Assembly: GCA_963812945.1 (NCBI GenBank)
Contig: CAWEXD010000008.1
Span: forward strand, 744,001 to 808,000
DNA: 64,000 bases
Direction of reading: 5' to 3'
From: DASRDR01 sp963812945 [NCBI: uncultured Candidatus Rokubacteria bacterium]
GTDB taxonomy: Bacteria; Methylomirabilota; Methylomirabilia; Rokubacteriales
Part shown: piece after piece, positions 24,140 to 32,277 of the stretch
Position numbering within the stretch: position 1 is the first letter of the stretch
Layout: each line of letters opens with the position of its first letter
Program-made: the position numbers and the translations under genes
The notes under the pieces: generated by a model
Seen by the model: the letters and a program-made list of their open reading frames with translations, nothing else
Databases searched by the model: none
What the model was told of the DNA's origin: nothing

Positions 24140-25345
24140 ATGGACGCGCTGAACTTCTTCGACCCCGAGTTCCTCGCCGACCCGTATCCCGCGTACCACC
24201 GGCTCCGGGCCGAGGATCCCGTCCACCGCCATCCCCTCGGGTTCTACGTCCTGACCCGGTACGAGGACGTCGCCCTCGTGCTCCGCGATGCGCGCTTCGG
24301 CAAGGGCGGCTACCAGGCCCTCATCGAGGGCCGGTTCGGCGCCACGCCGGACGGGCCCCGGCTCGCCCTGTCGATGCTGTTCCGGGACCCGCCCGACCAC
24401 ACGCGTCTCCGTGCTCTGGTCAGCAAGGCCTTCACGCCTCGCGTCGTCGAGACGCTGCGCCCGCACGTCCAGGGAATCGTGGACCTGCTCCTCGCGCGCG
24501 CGACGGAGGCGGGCAGGATGGACGTGATCGAGGAGCTGGCCTACCCGTTGCCGGTCACGGTGATCTCCGAGCTCCTGGGCGTCCCGGTCGCCGATGGCGA
24601 CACGGTGAAGGGCTGGTCGCGCGACGTGGCCCGGGCGCTGGACGCCATCGTGCTCCCGGCGGCTCCCGAGCTGATCGAGCGCGGGCGCCGCGCGACGGCG
24701 GAGATGGCGGGCTACTTCCGCGCGCTCATCGCGGAGCGCCGACGCCGGCCGGGCGAGGACCTCCTGAGCGGGCTCGTCGAGGCGGAGGAGGCCGGGGACC
24801 GCCTGACCGAGGAGGAGCTCCTCGCGACCTGCATCCTTCTCTACGTCGCCGGCCACGAGACGACGGTGAATCTCATCGGCAACGGGCTCCTCGCGCTCCT
24901 CCGGCACCCGGCGGAATGGCGGCGGGTGCGGGACGACCCGGCACTCCTGCCCGGGGCGATCGAGGAGCTCCTTCGCTACGACGGACCCGTCCAGCGCGTG
25001 GGCCGGATCGCGGTCGGCGATACCGAGGTGGGCGGCGTGCCGATCCCGGCCGGAGCCCTCGTGATGAGCCTGCTCGGCGCCGCGAACCGCGACCCGGCGC
25101 AGTTCGCCGAGCCCGATCGGCTCGACGTGAGCCGCGACGAGCCGCGCCACCTCGCCTTCGGATCGGGGATCCACTACTGCCTGGGCGCGCCGCTCGCTCG
25201 GCTCGAGGCCCAGGTCGCGATCGGGACCCTCCTGCGCCGATTTCCGGCACTCGCCGCTGCCGCGGAGCGTCCGGTCTGGCGGCCGTCGAGCACGCTTCGG
25301 GGCCTCGAGAGCCTCCCGGTCGTCCTCGGGCCCCCCGGATCCTAG
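24140..25345 (+). CDS. Cytochrome P450
   Basis: Soluble bacterial class I P450 monooxygenase of 401 residues. I-helix oxygen-activation motif AGHETT is near residue 236, the K-helix ExxR in EELLRY lies near 275, and the heme-binding loop [15 protein letters not shown] with the axial Cys is near 340. It hydroxylates an organic substrate using electrons from a ferredoxin system, none of which is encoded nearby. A TACACT box lies at 24114-24119. There is no Shine-Dalgarno sequence before the ATG, so the 5' leader may be very short. The substrate cannot be read from sequence. Confidence 0.9.
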   Translation: MDALNFFDPEFLADPYPAYHRLRAEDPVHRHPLGFYVLTRYEDVALVLRDARFGKGGYQALIEGRFGATPDGPRLALSMLFRDPPDHTRLRALVSKAFTPRVVETLRPHVQGIVDLLLARATEAGRMDVIEELAYPLPVTVISELLGVPVADGDTVKGWSRDVARALDAIVLPAAPELIERGRRATAEMAGYFRALIAERRRRPGEDLLSGLVEAEEAGDRLTEEELLATCILLYVAGHETTVNLIGNGLLALLRHPAEWRRVRDDPALLPGAIEELLRYDGPVQRVGRIAVGDTEVGGVPIPAGALVMSLLGAANRDPAQFAEPDRLDVSRDEPRHLAFGSGIHYCLGAPLARLEAQVAIGTLLRRFPALAAAAERPVWRPSSTLRGLESLPVVLGPPGS

Positions 25346-25478
25346 CCTCCGTGAGTCCCGACGCCGGGCGCGCCCGGGAAAGTCCCCTGAGGACGGGAAG
25401 ATCGCGCCCGTGCCGCCCGGGCCCGGTGCTCGAAGCGGGGCCCTGGAGGTCTGCCAGTCCGGCACGCCCCCTGCATGG

Positions 25479-25484
25479 GATAAT
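25479..25484 (+). promoter_or_regulatory. -10-like box giving a possible leaderless MoxR transcript
   Basis: GATAAT ends 6 bases before the ATG at 25491. There is no Shine-Dalgarno sequence in those six bases, and the -35 region is weak. The position would place the transcription start on the start codon. Confidence 0.35.
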
Positions 25485-25490
25485 CCGGCC

Positions 25491-26435
25491 ATGGCACACG
25501 CCCGGGACATTCACGCCCAGATCGGCCGCCTGGAGGCCAATCTGTCACGCGCCCTCGTCGGAAAGGCGGAGGTCGTGCGCTTGGCCGTCGTGGGCCTCCT
25601 GGCCCGGGGCCACCTGCTGATCGAGGACGTTCCCGGGGTGGGGAAGACCACGCTGGCCGCCGCCCTGGCGCGGTCGCTGGGCGTCTCGTTCCAGCGTATC
25701 CAGTTCACGTCGGACATGCTCCCGTCCGACGTCCTCGGGGTGGCCGTGTACGAGCCGGACAAGCACGAGTTCGTGTTCAAGCCCGGCCCCATCTTCACCA
25801 ACATCGTCCTCGCCGACGAGATCAACCGCACGACGCCCAAGACCCAGTCGAGCCTGCTCGAGGCGATGAACGAGGCGCAGGTGTCGCTCGATCACACGAC
25901 ACATCCCTTGCCGCGCCCGTTCATGGTCCTCGCGACCCAGAACCCGCGCGAGCACGCGGGGACGTTCCCGCTCCCGGAGTCCCAGCTGGACCGCTTCCTC
26001 CTCCGGATCCGGATCGGCTACCCGAGCGAGGCCGACGAGCGGACGATCTTGCGCGGCGCCGGCCTGCCGGTGACGGAGACGCTCGAGACGGTCCTGGACA
26101 CCGCGGACGTCGTCGAGCTCCAGGAGGCCGCCGCGGCGGTCCGGGCCGACGACTCGGTGCTCGACTACGTGCTGTCGATCGTGACCGCGACGCGGCGCTC
26201 CCGGCTCTTGTCGCTCGGCGTGAGCCCCCGTGGCTCCTTGGCGCTCCTCCGCGCCGCGCGGGCCCACGCGCTGGCGGACGGGCGGGACTACCTCGTGCCC
26301 GACGACGTCAAGCGCCTGGCGGTGCCCGCCCTCGCGCATCGCGTCCTCCTGGCCGGCGCCGCGGCCGACGGGGCAGGGACCGGGGCGGAGGCGGTGATCC
26401 GCACGATCGTGCAGGACGTCCCGGTCCCCCGCTGA
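25491..26435 (+). CDS. MoxR-family AAA+ ATPase
   Basis: Cytoplasmic AAA+ chaperone-like ATPase of 314 residues. Walker A is [11 protein letters not shown] near residue 46, Walker [22 protein letters not shown] near 107, and sensor-type [23 protein letters not shown] near 145, typical of MoxR. Members act with a DUF58 protein and a transglutaminase-like membrane protein, encoded next in the same order, in cofactor insertion or protein maturation. The ATG at 25491 begins the conserved helix directly; an 81-base longer frame is not needed. Confidence 0.9.
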   Translation: MAHARDIHAQIGRLEANLSRALVGKAEVVRLAVVGLLARGHLLIEDVPGVGKTTLAAALARSLGVSFQRIQFTSDMLPSDVLGVAVYEPDKHEFVFKPGPIFTNIVLADEINRTTPKTQSSLLEAMNEAQVSLDHTTHPLPRPFMVLATQNPREHAGTFPLPESQLDRFLLRIRIGYPSEADERTILRGAGLPVTETLETVLDTADVVELQEAAAAVRADDSVLDYVLSIVTATRRSRLLSLGVSPRGSLALLRAARAHALADGRDYLVPDDVKRLAVPALAHRVLLAGAAADGAGTGAEAVIRTIVQDVPVPR

Positions 26436-26478
26436 CCGGCGGGCGCCTGGAGCGAGCTCCTGACCGCTCCATAGCTAC

Positions 26479-27588
26479 ATGATCCGGCTGGCGCGGAGCC
26501 TGGCGAGCTGGTGGTGGCGGCGGACGAAGGCCATCCGGCCGACCCGCGACGGCTGGTGGTGCGTGTTCGCGGCGGTGGGTCTCGGCGTCGCCGCGGTGAA
26601 CACGGGCAACAACCTGGCGTACCTCCTCTGCTCCATGCTTCTCGCCCTGATCATCGTCTCGGGCATGCTGTCCGACCTGACGATCCGGAAGCTCTGGGTT
26701 TCCGTCACCGTGCCCGACGCGATCCACGCGACCCAGCCCGCGCTCGTCACCATCGAGCTCGCCAACCGGAAGCGGCGGCTCGCGTCGTACTCGCTCGCGC
26801 TCGAGGCGCTCGATCGCCCGCCGCCTCCCCGTCGCGCTCTCTTCGCCCGGTGGCGGCCGCGACGGACCCTCGACGACTGGCTTCGCCTCTTCGGGCTGAA
26901 GGACCGCCGGGGTGTCGGGACGGCGCGCCGGCTCGCCTACGTCCCGCGGCTCCGCGCCGGGCACGAGCGCGTCGTGGGGTGGGAGGTGACGCTCCACGCG
27001 CGCGGGCGGCGCCGGCTGCCGCGGCTCCGTGCCACCACGGGCTTCCCCTTCGGGCTCTTCGTCAAGACGGGGCCGCCGCTTCTCTTCGACCAGGAAGTCC
27101 TGGTCTACCCGGCCGTGCACTCCGTCAGCCCCCGCGCCGTCGTCGACGTGGTCGGCGGCGAGTCGGCGGCGCGCCGGCGAGGGCGGGGGCACGATCTCTA
27201 CAACCTGCGCGTCTACCGGGCGGGCGACGAGCCGCACCTGATCCACTGGCCCACCTCTGCCAAGTCGGGCAACCTGATGGTCCGCGAGCTCGAGGAGGAC
27301 ACGGCCGAGGACACCCGGATCGTGCTCACCGGGACGGGGGCGGCCGATGGTGGGCATCTCGAGCGAGCGCTCTCGGAAGCGGCGTCGCTCGCCCTCCATC
27401 TTCTCCGCCGCGGCACCGGCGTGGAGCTGGCCGGCGCTGCGGGCTTCGTCCCGCTCGGTCAGGGCCGGGGCCAGGAGCGGCGCATCCTGACCGCGCTCGC
27501 CCTCTATGCGCCGCCGGGCCCGGGGGACGCGGAGACCGGCGCGAGCGGCGCCCTGCGCGAGATCCGCCTCGCGCTGGACCCGGCCTGA
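26479..27588 (+). CDS. DUF58-family membrane protein
   Basis: Protein of 369 residues with two adjacent membrane segments near residues 25-65 (GLGVAAVNTGNNLAYLLCSM and following) and a cytoplasmic or periplasmic DUF58 domain. The domain is recognised by GHDLYNLRVYRAGDEPHLIH followed by WPTSAKSGNLMVRELEED, the conserved Arg-Tyr-Gly-Asp-Ile-His-Trp pattern. It is the second gene of the MoxR-DUF58-TgpA operon, 43 bases after MoxR. Its stop overlaps the next ATG (TGATG). The molecular role of DUF58 is not established. Confidence 0.85.
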   Translation: MIRLARSLASWWWRRTKAIRPTRDGWWCVFAAVGLGVAAVNTGNNLAYLLCSMLLALIIVSGMLSDLTIRKLWVSVTVPDAIHATQPALVTIELANRKRRLASYSLALEALDRPPPPRRALFARWRPRRTLDDWLRLFGLKDRRGVGTARRLAYVPRLRAGHERVVGWEVTLHARGRRRLPRLRATTGFPFGLFVKTGPPLLFDQEVLVYPAVHSVSPRAVVDVVGGESAARRRGRGHDLYNLRVYRAGDEPHLIHWPTSAKSGNLMVRELEEDTAEDTRIVLTGTGAADGGHLERALSEAASLALHLLRRGTGVELAGAAGFVPLGQGRGQERRILTALALYAPPGPGDAETGASGALREIRLALDPA

Positions 27589-29645
27589 TGGCGACGCCGA
27601 TCGTTCTCCGAATCGCGCTGTACCTCCTCGTCGCGGACGGGGTGTTCGCGCTCTATCTGGCCGAGTTCATCGGCCCGCGCGGCGCGTTCCTGCTGGCGGG
27701 GCTGCTCGCGGCGACCTGGGTCGTTCAGTCCCGGCAGCGCCGGACGCTCGGCGCGCCCGACCGGTTCGGGGTTCTCCGGCTGCTCGTGCCGGTGGCGGCG
27801 CTCGCCTCGGTGATCGACGTCGCCTACCTGGCCCAGAACTCCCTCGACGCCCTGGTCCGGCTGCTCCTCTTCCTGGTGCTCTACAAGCTCGCCACGCTCC
27901 GGAGCGTGAAGGAGACGCGCACGATCGCCTTCCTGTCGTTCTTCATGCTCGTTGCCTCCTCGGGATCGGCGTTCGGCGTCGGGTTCCTGTTCGCGTTCGT
28001 CGGCTTCGTCGCGCTCCTGAGCTGGATCGCGCTCGTCCAGCACGTCGCGAGCGAGGCCGTGGCCGACCCGGGTCCCCTGGGCGAGCCGGTGCCCACGCGG
28101 TCCCTCGTCGGGCTGGCGAGCTTCGCGGCTGTCGGGATCTTCCTCGTCGCCGGCGGGCTCTTCTTCCTGCTGCCGCGAGTCGGGCTCGCCACCCTGCCGC
28201 TCCGCGCGCGGCTCGGGCAGATGATGACAGGATTCTCCGAACGAGTGGAGCTCGGGAAGTACGGGAGCATCCTCAACGACTCCAGCATCGTGATGCGCGT
28301 GCACCTGCCACAGGAGGTCGAGCCCGAGCGGCTCCCGAACCTGCGCTGGCGCGGCGCGGTGCTGGACACGTTCGACGGCAAGGCCTGGAGCGTCCGGCAC
28401 CCGCGCCACACCCGGCTCATCCGGGCCAGCGGGGGCACCTTCGACGTGGGTCTCCTGCGGGGCAGCGGCCAGGTCCTCCGTCAGGAGGTGTTCCTGGAGC
28501 CGATTGCCTCCGAGATCGTGTTCGCCGCGCCGCGCATCCTGCGCCTGACCATGGGCACCTCCTTCCTGGCCACGGACGACATGGGTGCGGTGTCCGTGTC
28601 CTCGGCGGGTGCCCGGCTCCGGTACACGGTCGAGTCCGAGCTCGAAGGGCCCGCGGTTCGCGGGATGGGCCCCGCCCGGCCCGTGCCGCCGCTCGACGTC
28701 CTTCAGCGGGAGCGATACCTCCAGCTCCCGGCCTTGCCGCCCGCGATTCCGGTCCTCGCGCGCCAGGTGACCGGGGGCAGCGTCGACCCGATCGAGATCG
28801 CGAGCCGCCTGGACGCGTTCCTGCGGGGGCAGTTCCGCTACACGCTCGACGTCGAGCGCGTGAGCGAGCTCGACCCGCTCCAGGAGTTCCTCCTCGTCCG
28901 CCGCGCCGGTCACTGCGAGTACTTTGCGGCGTCCATGGCGGTCATGCTGAGGAGCCTCGGCGTGCCCGCCCGGGTCGTCAACGGCTTCCAGCGCGGCGAG
29001 TGGAACCCCTACGGCCAGTACTACATCGTCCGGTACTCCGACGCGCACTCGTGGGTCGAGGCCTACCTTCCCGGCTCCGGGTGGGTGACCTTCGATCCGA
29101 CGCCCCGTGCAACGGTCAACGTGCTCGCGGGACGGAGGCCGATGCTGCTCTATCTCGACTCTCTCCGGCTCCAGTGGCACCGCTACGTGGTGAACTGGAG
29201 CCTCCGCGACCAGATCCGCGCGGTCCAGTCGGTGCAGCTCGGGCTCGCGAGCCTCCGCGGCTTCTCGGCGCGGCTCGACCCGGCGACGCGCGAGCAGCTC
29301 GGCCGCGCGGGGGTGCTGGCCGTCGTGCTGGCGCTTGGCATCGTCGGCGCCTGGGGCGCCTGGCGGTACCGTCATGGCGGCGCCTCCGCGGGCGGGAGCC
29401 GGCCGCCCGGGTTCTATCGCCGCGCCTTGCGGGCGGCGGCGCGGCGTGGCCTCCGGCCCGGCTCGGGGGAGACCGCGCGGGAGTTCAGCGGCCGCGTCGC
29501 CGGACTCGGGCCGGCGGCGGGGGAGGCCTTCGCGCGCGTGACGACGCTCTACGAGCGCGCACGCTTCGGCGGGGCTCCGCCGAGCCGCGCGGAGGGCGAG
29601 GCCGTCGACGCCTGCCTGGCCGCCCTCGGCCGCGCGCGCCGCTAG
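27588..29645 (+). CDS. TgpA-family transglutaminase-like membrane protein
   Basis: Protein of 685 residues. Residues about 1-200 carry some six membrane segments (DUF3488-type). A periplasmic transglutaminase-like core follows, with the Cys in GHCEYFAASMAVMLRSLG near 443, His in SDAHSWVEAYLPGSGW near 485 and Asp in FDPTPR, so the catalytic triad is complete. A further membrane segment lies near 570-590, then a C-terminal cytoplasmic DUF4129-like tail. It completes the MoxR-DUF58-TgpA operon. The start ATG overlaps the previous stop. The family is linked to cell-envelope protein or peptide modification. Confidence 0.9.
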   Translation: MATPIVLRIALYLLVADGVFALYLAEFIGPRGAFLLAGLLAATWVVQSRQRRTLGAPDRFGVLRLLVPVAALASVIDVAYLAQNSLDALVRLLLFLVLYKLATLRSVKETRTIAFLSFFMLVASSGSAFGVGFLFAFVGFVALLSWIALVQHVASEAVADPGPLGEPVPTRSLVGLASFAAVGIFLVAGGLFFLLPRVGLATLPLRARLGQMMTGFSERVELGKYGSILNDSSIVMRVHLPQEVEPERLPNLRWRGAVLDTFDGKAWSVRHPRHTRLIRASGGTFDVGLLRGSGQVLRQEVFLEPIASEIVFAAPRILRLTMGTSFLATDDMGAVSVSSAGARLRYTVESELEGPAVRGMGPARPVPPLDVLQRERYLQLPALPPAIPVLARQVTGGSVDPIEIASRLDAFLRGQFRYTLDVERVSELDPLQEFLLVRRAGHCEYFAASMAVMLRSLGVPARVVNGFQRGEWNPYGQYYIVRYSDAHSWVEAYLPGSGWVTFDPTPRATVNVLAGRRPMLLYLDSLRLQWHRYVVNWSLRDQIRAVQSVQLGLASLRGFSARLDPATREQLGRAGVLAVVLALGIVGAWGAWRYRHGGASAGGSRPPGFYRRALRAAARRGLRPGSGETAREFSGRVAGLGPAAGEAFARVTTLYERARFGGAPPSRAEGEAVDACLAALGRARR

Positions 29646-29692
29646 GCGCCGTCCGTCCGTTCTCTCGCGCCCCTCAGCGGTCCCGGATCGAG

Positions 29693-29698
29693 TAGAGT
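29693..29698 (+). promoter_or_regulatory. -10-like box ahead of the FAD oxidoreductase
   Basis: TAGAGT lies 8 bases before an in-frame GTG at 29707 and 2 bases before GTG 29701, with no Shine-Dalgarno sequence. If it is a real -10 box, the downstream GTG (29707) is the more likely leaderless start. Confidence 0.3.
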
Positions 29699-29700
29699 GA

Positions 29701-30930
29701 GTGCTCGTGACCTCTGTGCACGAGACCGCCGCGGCCGTCGTGGTGGGGAGCGGGGCATTCGGCGCCGCCACCGCCTGCCACCTCGCCCGGCGCGGCGTCG
29801 AGGTCGTCCTCGTCGACCAGCACGCGATCGGCTCGCAGACGTCCCCGCGCGCCGCCGGGCTCACGAGCCAGGCCGCCTCGCTTCCGGTGATGGCGCGTCT
29901 CCGGCGCGAGGCCTGCGAGGCGTTCGAGCGGTTCGAGGCGGAGACCGGGCGCCCGGCGGGGTTCCACCGGTCGGGGAGCCTCAAGGCCGCCTATACCGAG
30001 GCGGGGGAGTCGCGCCTTCGCGCGGACCTCGAGATCGCCCGCGGGCTCGGCATCGAGACCCGGGTCGTGTCGGCGGACGAGGCGCATCGCCTCGCCCCCC
30101 ACTTCGTCCCTGGCCCCGCGCGGGTCATCGGTCACGTGCCGAGCGACGGATGGCTGGATCCGGCGACGGTTGCGGTGGCCTTCGCCAGCAGCGCCGCTGA
30201 GCTCGGCGCGCGCCTCCGGCCGTTCACGCGGGTCACCGGGCTGATCCGGGACGGCGGGCGCGTGGCCGGCGTCAAGACGGCGGTCGGCGAGATCCGGGCG
30301 CCCGTGGTCGTCGACGCGGCCGGCGCGTGGACGGCATCCGTGGCGGCGGCCGCCGGGATCCGGCTCCCGCTGGTCACCGTTCGCCACCAGCTCTACATCA
30401 CGGAGCCCATCGCGGGCGTCCTGCCGCTTCAGCCCATCGTCCGGCTGATCGAGGCCAGCGTGTACGTCCGGTACTGCGACGGTGGCCTCATGTTCGGCGG
30501 CTACGAGGACGCGCCGCTGGTGGTCGATCCCGCGGGGCTCCCCGGAGGCTTCCAGGTGGCGCAGCTCGCCCTCGATCTCGGCGTGCTGCGGGCGCTGACG
30601 GCCGAGGTGGCGGCGCGTTTCCCGTCGCTCCGGGACGCCCGCATCGCGGTCCACCGGGGCGGATTGCCCACGATGACGCCCGACGGCAACCCGGTGCTGG
30701 GCCCGGTGCCGGGGCTCGCGGGACTCTACGTGGCGTCGGGCTGCTGCGTGGGCGGCCTCTCGCTCTCGCCCGCCTCGGGCCGCGCGCTCGCCGATCTGAT
30801 CGTGAGTGGCCGGAGCGACCCCGACCTCGCCCCCCTCTCCGTCGAGCGCTTCCGCGCGTGGACCGAGGGGGACCCGGCGGCCCTCGAGGCGGTCTGCGTC
30901 CAGCACTACAGCCGGAAATACATGAAGTAG
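29701..30930 (+). CDS. FAD-dependent D-amino-acid/sarcosine oxidase-type oxidoreductase
   Basis: DAO-family flavoenzyme of about 409 residues. The dinucleotide-binding motif is AAVVVGSGAFGAATACHLAR at residues 11-30, followed by VVLVDQHAIGSQTSPRAAG for the ribose contact. Later segments IRAPVVVDAAGAWTASVAAA and PDGNPVLGPVPGLAGLYVASG, with GGLSLSPASGRALADLI at the C-terminus, complete the FAD site. It oxidises an amine (glycine, sarcosine, proline or D-amino acid are all possible). The start is GTG at 29701 or 29707; neither has a ribosome site. No partner electron acceptor gene is adjacent. Confidence 0.85.
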   Translation: MLVTSVHETAAAVVVGSGAFGAATACHLARRGVEVVLVDQHAIGSQTSPRAAGLTSQAASLPVMARLRREACEAFERFEAETGRPAGFHRSGSLKAAYTEAGESRLRADLEIARGLGIETRVVSADEAHRLAPHFVPGPARVIGHVPSDGWLDPATVAVAFASSAAELGARLRPFTRVTGLIRDGGRVAGVKTAVGEIRAPVVVDAAGAWTASVAAAAGIRLPLVTVRHQLYITEPIAGVLPLQPIVRLIEASVYVRYCDGGLMFGGYEDAPLVVDPAGLPGGFQVAQLALDLGVLRALTAEVAARFPSLRDARIAVHRGGLPTMTPDGNPVLGPVPGLAGLYVASGCCVGGLSLSPASGRALADLIVSGRSDPDLAPLSVERFRAWTEGDPAALEAVCVQHYSRKYMK

Positions 30931-31063
30931 CGCCGGCTCGATCGCCACGCCCGGCCGCCGGGTGTCCGGTATGCTGGAGGTGTGGCGCTTCGCTTCCGGG
31001 AACGGCCGACCCCAACGGCTCCTGCCGAAGAAGGTAGCGCGCGAAGAGGAGGAAGAGGCGAGG

Positions 31064-31744
31064 ATGAGGGGCCGGTCGAGCGTCCCGGTCGTCGCGGTCG
31101 CGGGCATCCTCGTCGCCGCGCTTGCGCTGGCGGCGGACGTCGTCGGCGTCGAGGACTGGTCGAACGCCCCGCTCGGCCACAAGGGCGTTCCCCCCGACTG
31201 GGCCAAGCAAGGCTGGGGGGACCCCGCGTACGACTTCACGGTGGTCGAGGCGGACGGCCAGCGGGCGCTGCACATGAAGAGCGCGGCCGACAGCTCCAAC
31301 ATCAACAAGAACATCTCGGGAATGGTGCGCCTGGCGGAGACGCCGGTCCTCGAGTGGACCTGGAAGGTCGGGGCCCTGCCCAAGGGCGGCGACGCCCGGC
31401 GCGCGGAGACGGACGACGAGGCCGCCCAGCTCTACGTCGTCTGGCCCAGGTTCCCGCAGGCCCTGCGCTCGCAGATCATCGGGTACATCTGGGACTCGAC
31501 GGCGCCGGTCGGGACGATCTTCAAGAGCAAGAAGTCCGGGACGGTCACCTACGTGGTGGTTCGCTCGGGACCCAAGGACCTCGGGAAGTGGGTCAGCGAG
31601 CGCCGGAACGTCCGCGAGGACTTCAAGCGGATCTACGGCGAGGAGCCCGAGGATCCGGGCGCGGTGTCGATCGGCATCGACTCGGACGACGTGAAGGGCT
31701 CGGCCGAGTCGTACATGGGGCGGATCCAGTTCCGCAAGCCCTGA
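31064..31744 (+). CDS. Exported DUF3047-family protein
   Basis: Protein of 226 residues with an N-terminal hydrophobic signal (VPVVAVAGILVAALALA). It matches the DUF3047 pattern: DFTVVEADGQRALHMKSAAD early, LEWTWKVGALPKGGDARR in the middle, AAQLYVVWP, and VSIGIDSDDVKGSAESYMG at the end. The function is unknown; members are predicted periplasmic beta-rich proteins. ATG 31064 is preceded by GAAGAGGAGG and directly precedes the signal peptide. A TATGCT box at 30970-30975 could drive transcription with a leader of about 80 bases. Confidence 0.75.
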   Translation: MRGRSSVPVVAVAGILVAALALAADVVGVEDWSNAPLGHKGVPPDWAKQGWGDPAYDFTVVEADGQRALHMKSAADSSNINKNISGMVRLAETPVLEWTWKVGALPKGGDARRAETDDEAAQLYVVWPRFPQALRSQIIGYIWDSTAPVGTIFKSKKSGTVTYVVVRSGPKDLGKWVSERRNVREDFKRIYGEEPEDPGAVSIGIDSDDVKGSAESYMGRIQFRKP

Positions 31745-31755
31745 CCGGGGCGTGC

Positions 31756-31761
31756 TACCCT
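31756..31761 (+). promoter_or_regulatory. -10-like box ahead of a 13-codon leader frame
   Basis: TACCCT ends 6 bases before a GTG at 31768, the spacing seen at other putative leaderless starts in this window. The -35 region is weak. Confidence 0.3.
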
Positions 31762-31767
31762 CGGGCC

Positions 31768-31809
31768 GTGCTGCCGGACGACACCGCACCGGGTGAGCCT
31801 GTCTCATGA
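31768..31809 (+). CDS. Possible 13-residue leader peptide coupled to the next gene
   Basis: GTG 31768 opens the frame VLPDDTAPGEPVS and stops at TGA 31807-31809, which overlaps the ATG at 31806 (ATGA). With a -10-like box 6 bases upstream, it could be a leaderless mini-frame that delivers ribosomes to the following gene, which lacks its own Shine-Dalgarno sequence. The frame is also the tail of a longer noncoding open frame, so openness alone is not evidence. Confidence 0.25.
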   Translation: MLPDDTAPGEPVS

Positions 31810-32162
31810 GACGGGCGCTGTCGCGGCCCCGCTGCCCGCCGCGCCTGGCCGGCGTGGGCGTCGTGCTCGGTCTCCTCGCGTACCTGCTGCCCCTCTACGG
31901 GGTCGTCCCGGGACGGGGGCCGGCCGGCGCGACCGACCGGGCCCTCGGAATCGTCTTCGCGCGATACCGGCAGGCCGCGCTCGACGCGACGGCGGACGAG
32001 CGGCCGGTGCCGCGGCCGTTCGCGCTGGCGCTGTCCCCGGTCTCGCCGCCCGCGGTCACGGCGCCCGAGCCCGCCTCCTCCGCGGCGGCCGGAGCCGCCC
32101 GGAGCGATCTCGTCTCGCGCCCACCGTCCCCCGGCGGTCCCCGGAGCCCCCCGGTCCTCTAG
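31806..32162 (+). CDS. Small putative membrane-anchored protein, unrecognised
   Basis: Frame of 118 residues. A positively charged N-terminus (MRRALSRPRCPPR) precedes one hydrophobic segment (AGVGVVLGLLAYLLPLYGVV, residues about 15-34). A 40-residue mixed region and a Pro/Ala/Ser-rich tail follow. The topology suggests an inner-membrane anchor with a periplasmic tail. No family is recognised. It lies between DUF3047 and UPF0182 on the same strand. Support is limited to the credible membrane segment and the ATGA overlap with the leader frame; it may be spurious. Confidence 0.4.
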   Translation: MRRALSRPRCPPRLAGVGVVLGLLAYLLPLYGVVPGRGPAGATDRALGIVFARYRQAALDATADERPVPRPFALALSPVSPPAVTAPEPASSAAAGAARSDLVSRPPSPGGPRSPPVL

Positions 32163-32277
32163 CGTCCGTGCGCCGCCCGGCGACGGCCGGGTGTTTGATC
32201 CGCGGAGGCGTTCCGCAGTCGAGCCGTCGAGATCGGGGCGATTCGGGTCGTCCCGTCCGAGAGGACGAAAGGGGAGC

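Noticed and set aside
27504-29984. 826-codon - strand frame over the TgpA gene
   Set aside because: Composition is His/Asp/Arg-rich without domains, and the + strand has a full transglutaminase core.
30982-31809. GTG 30982 preceded at 6 bases by TATGCT, opening a 275-codon frame
   Set aside because: The frame overlaps the DUF3047 gene in a different phase and encodes Arg/Gly-rich low-complexity sequence.
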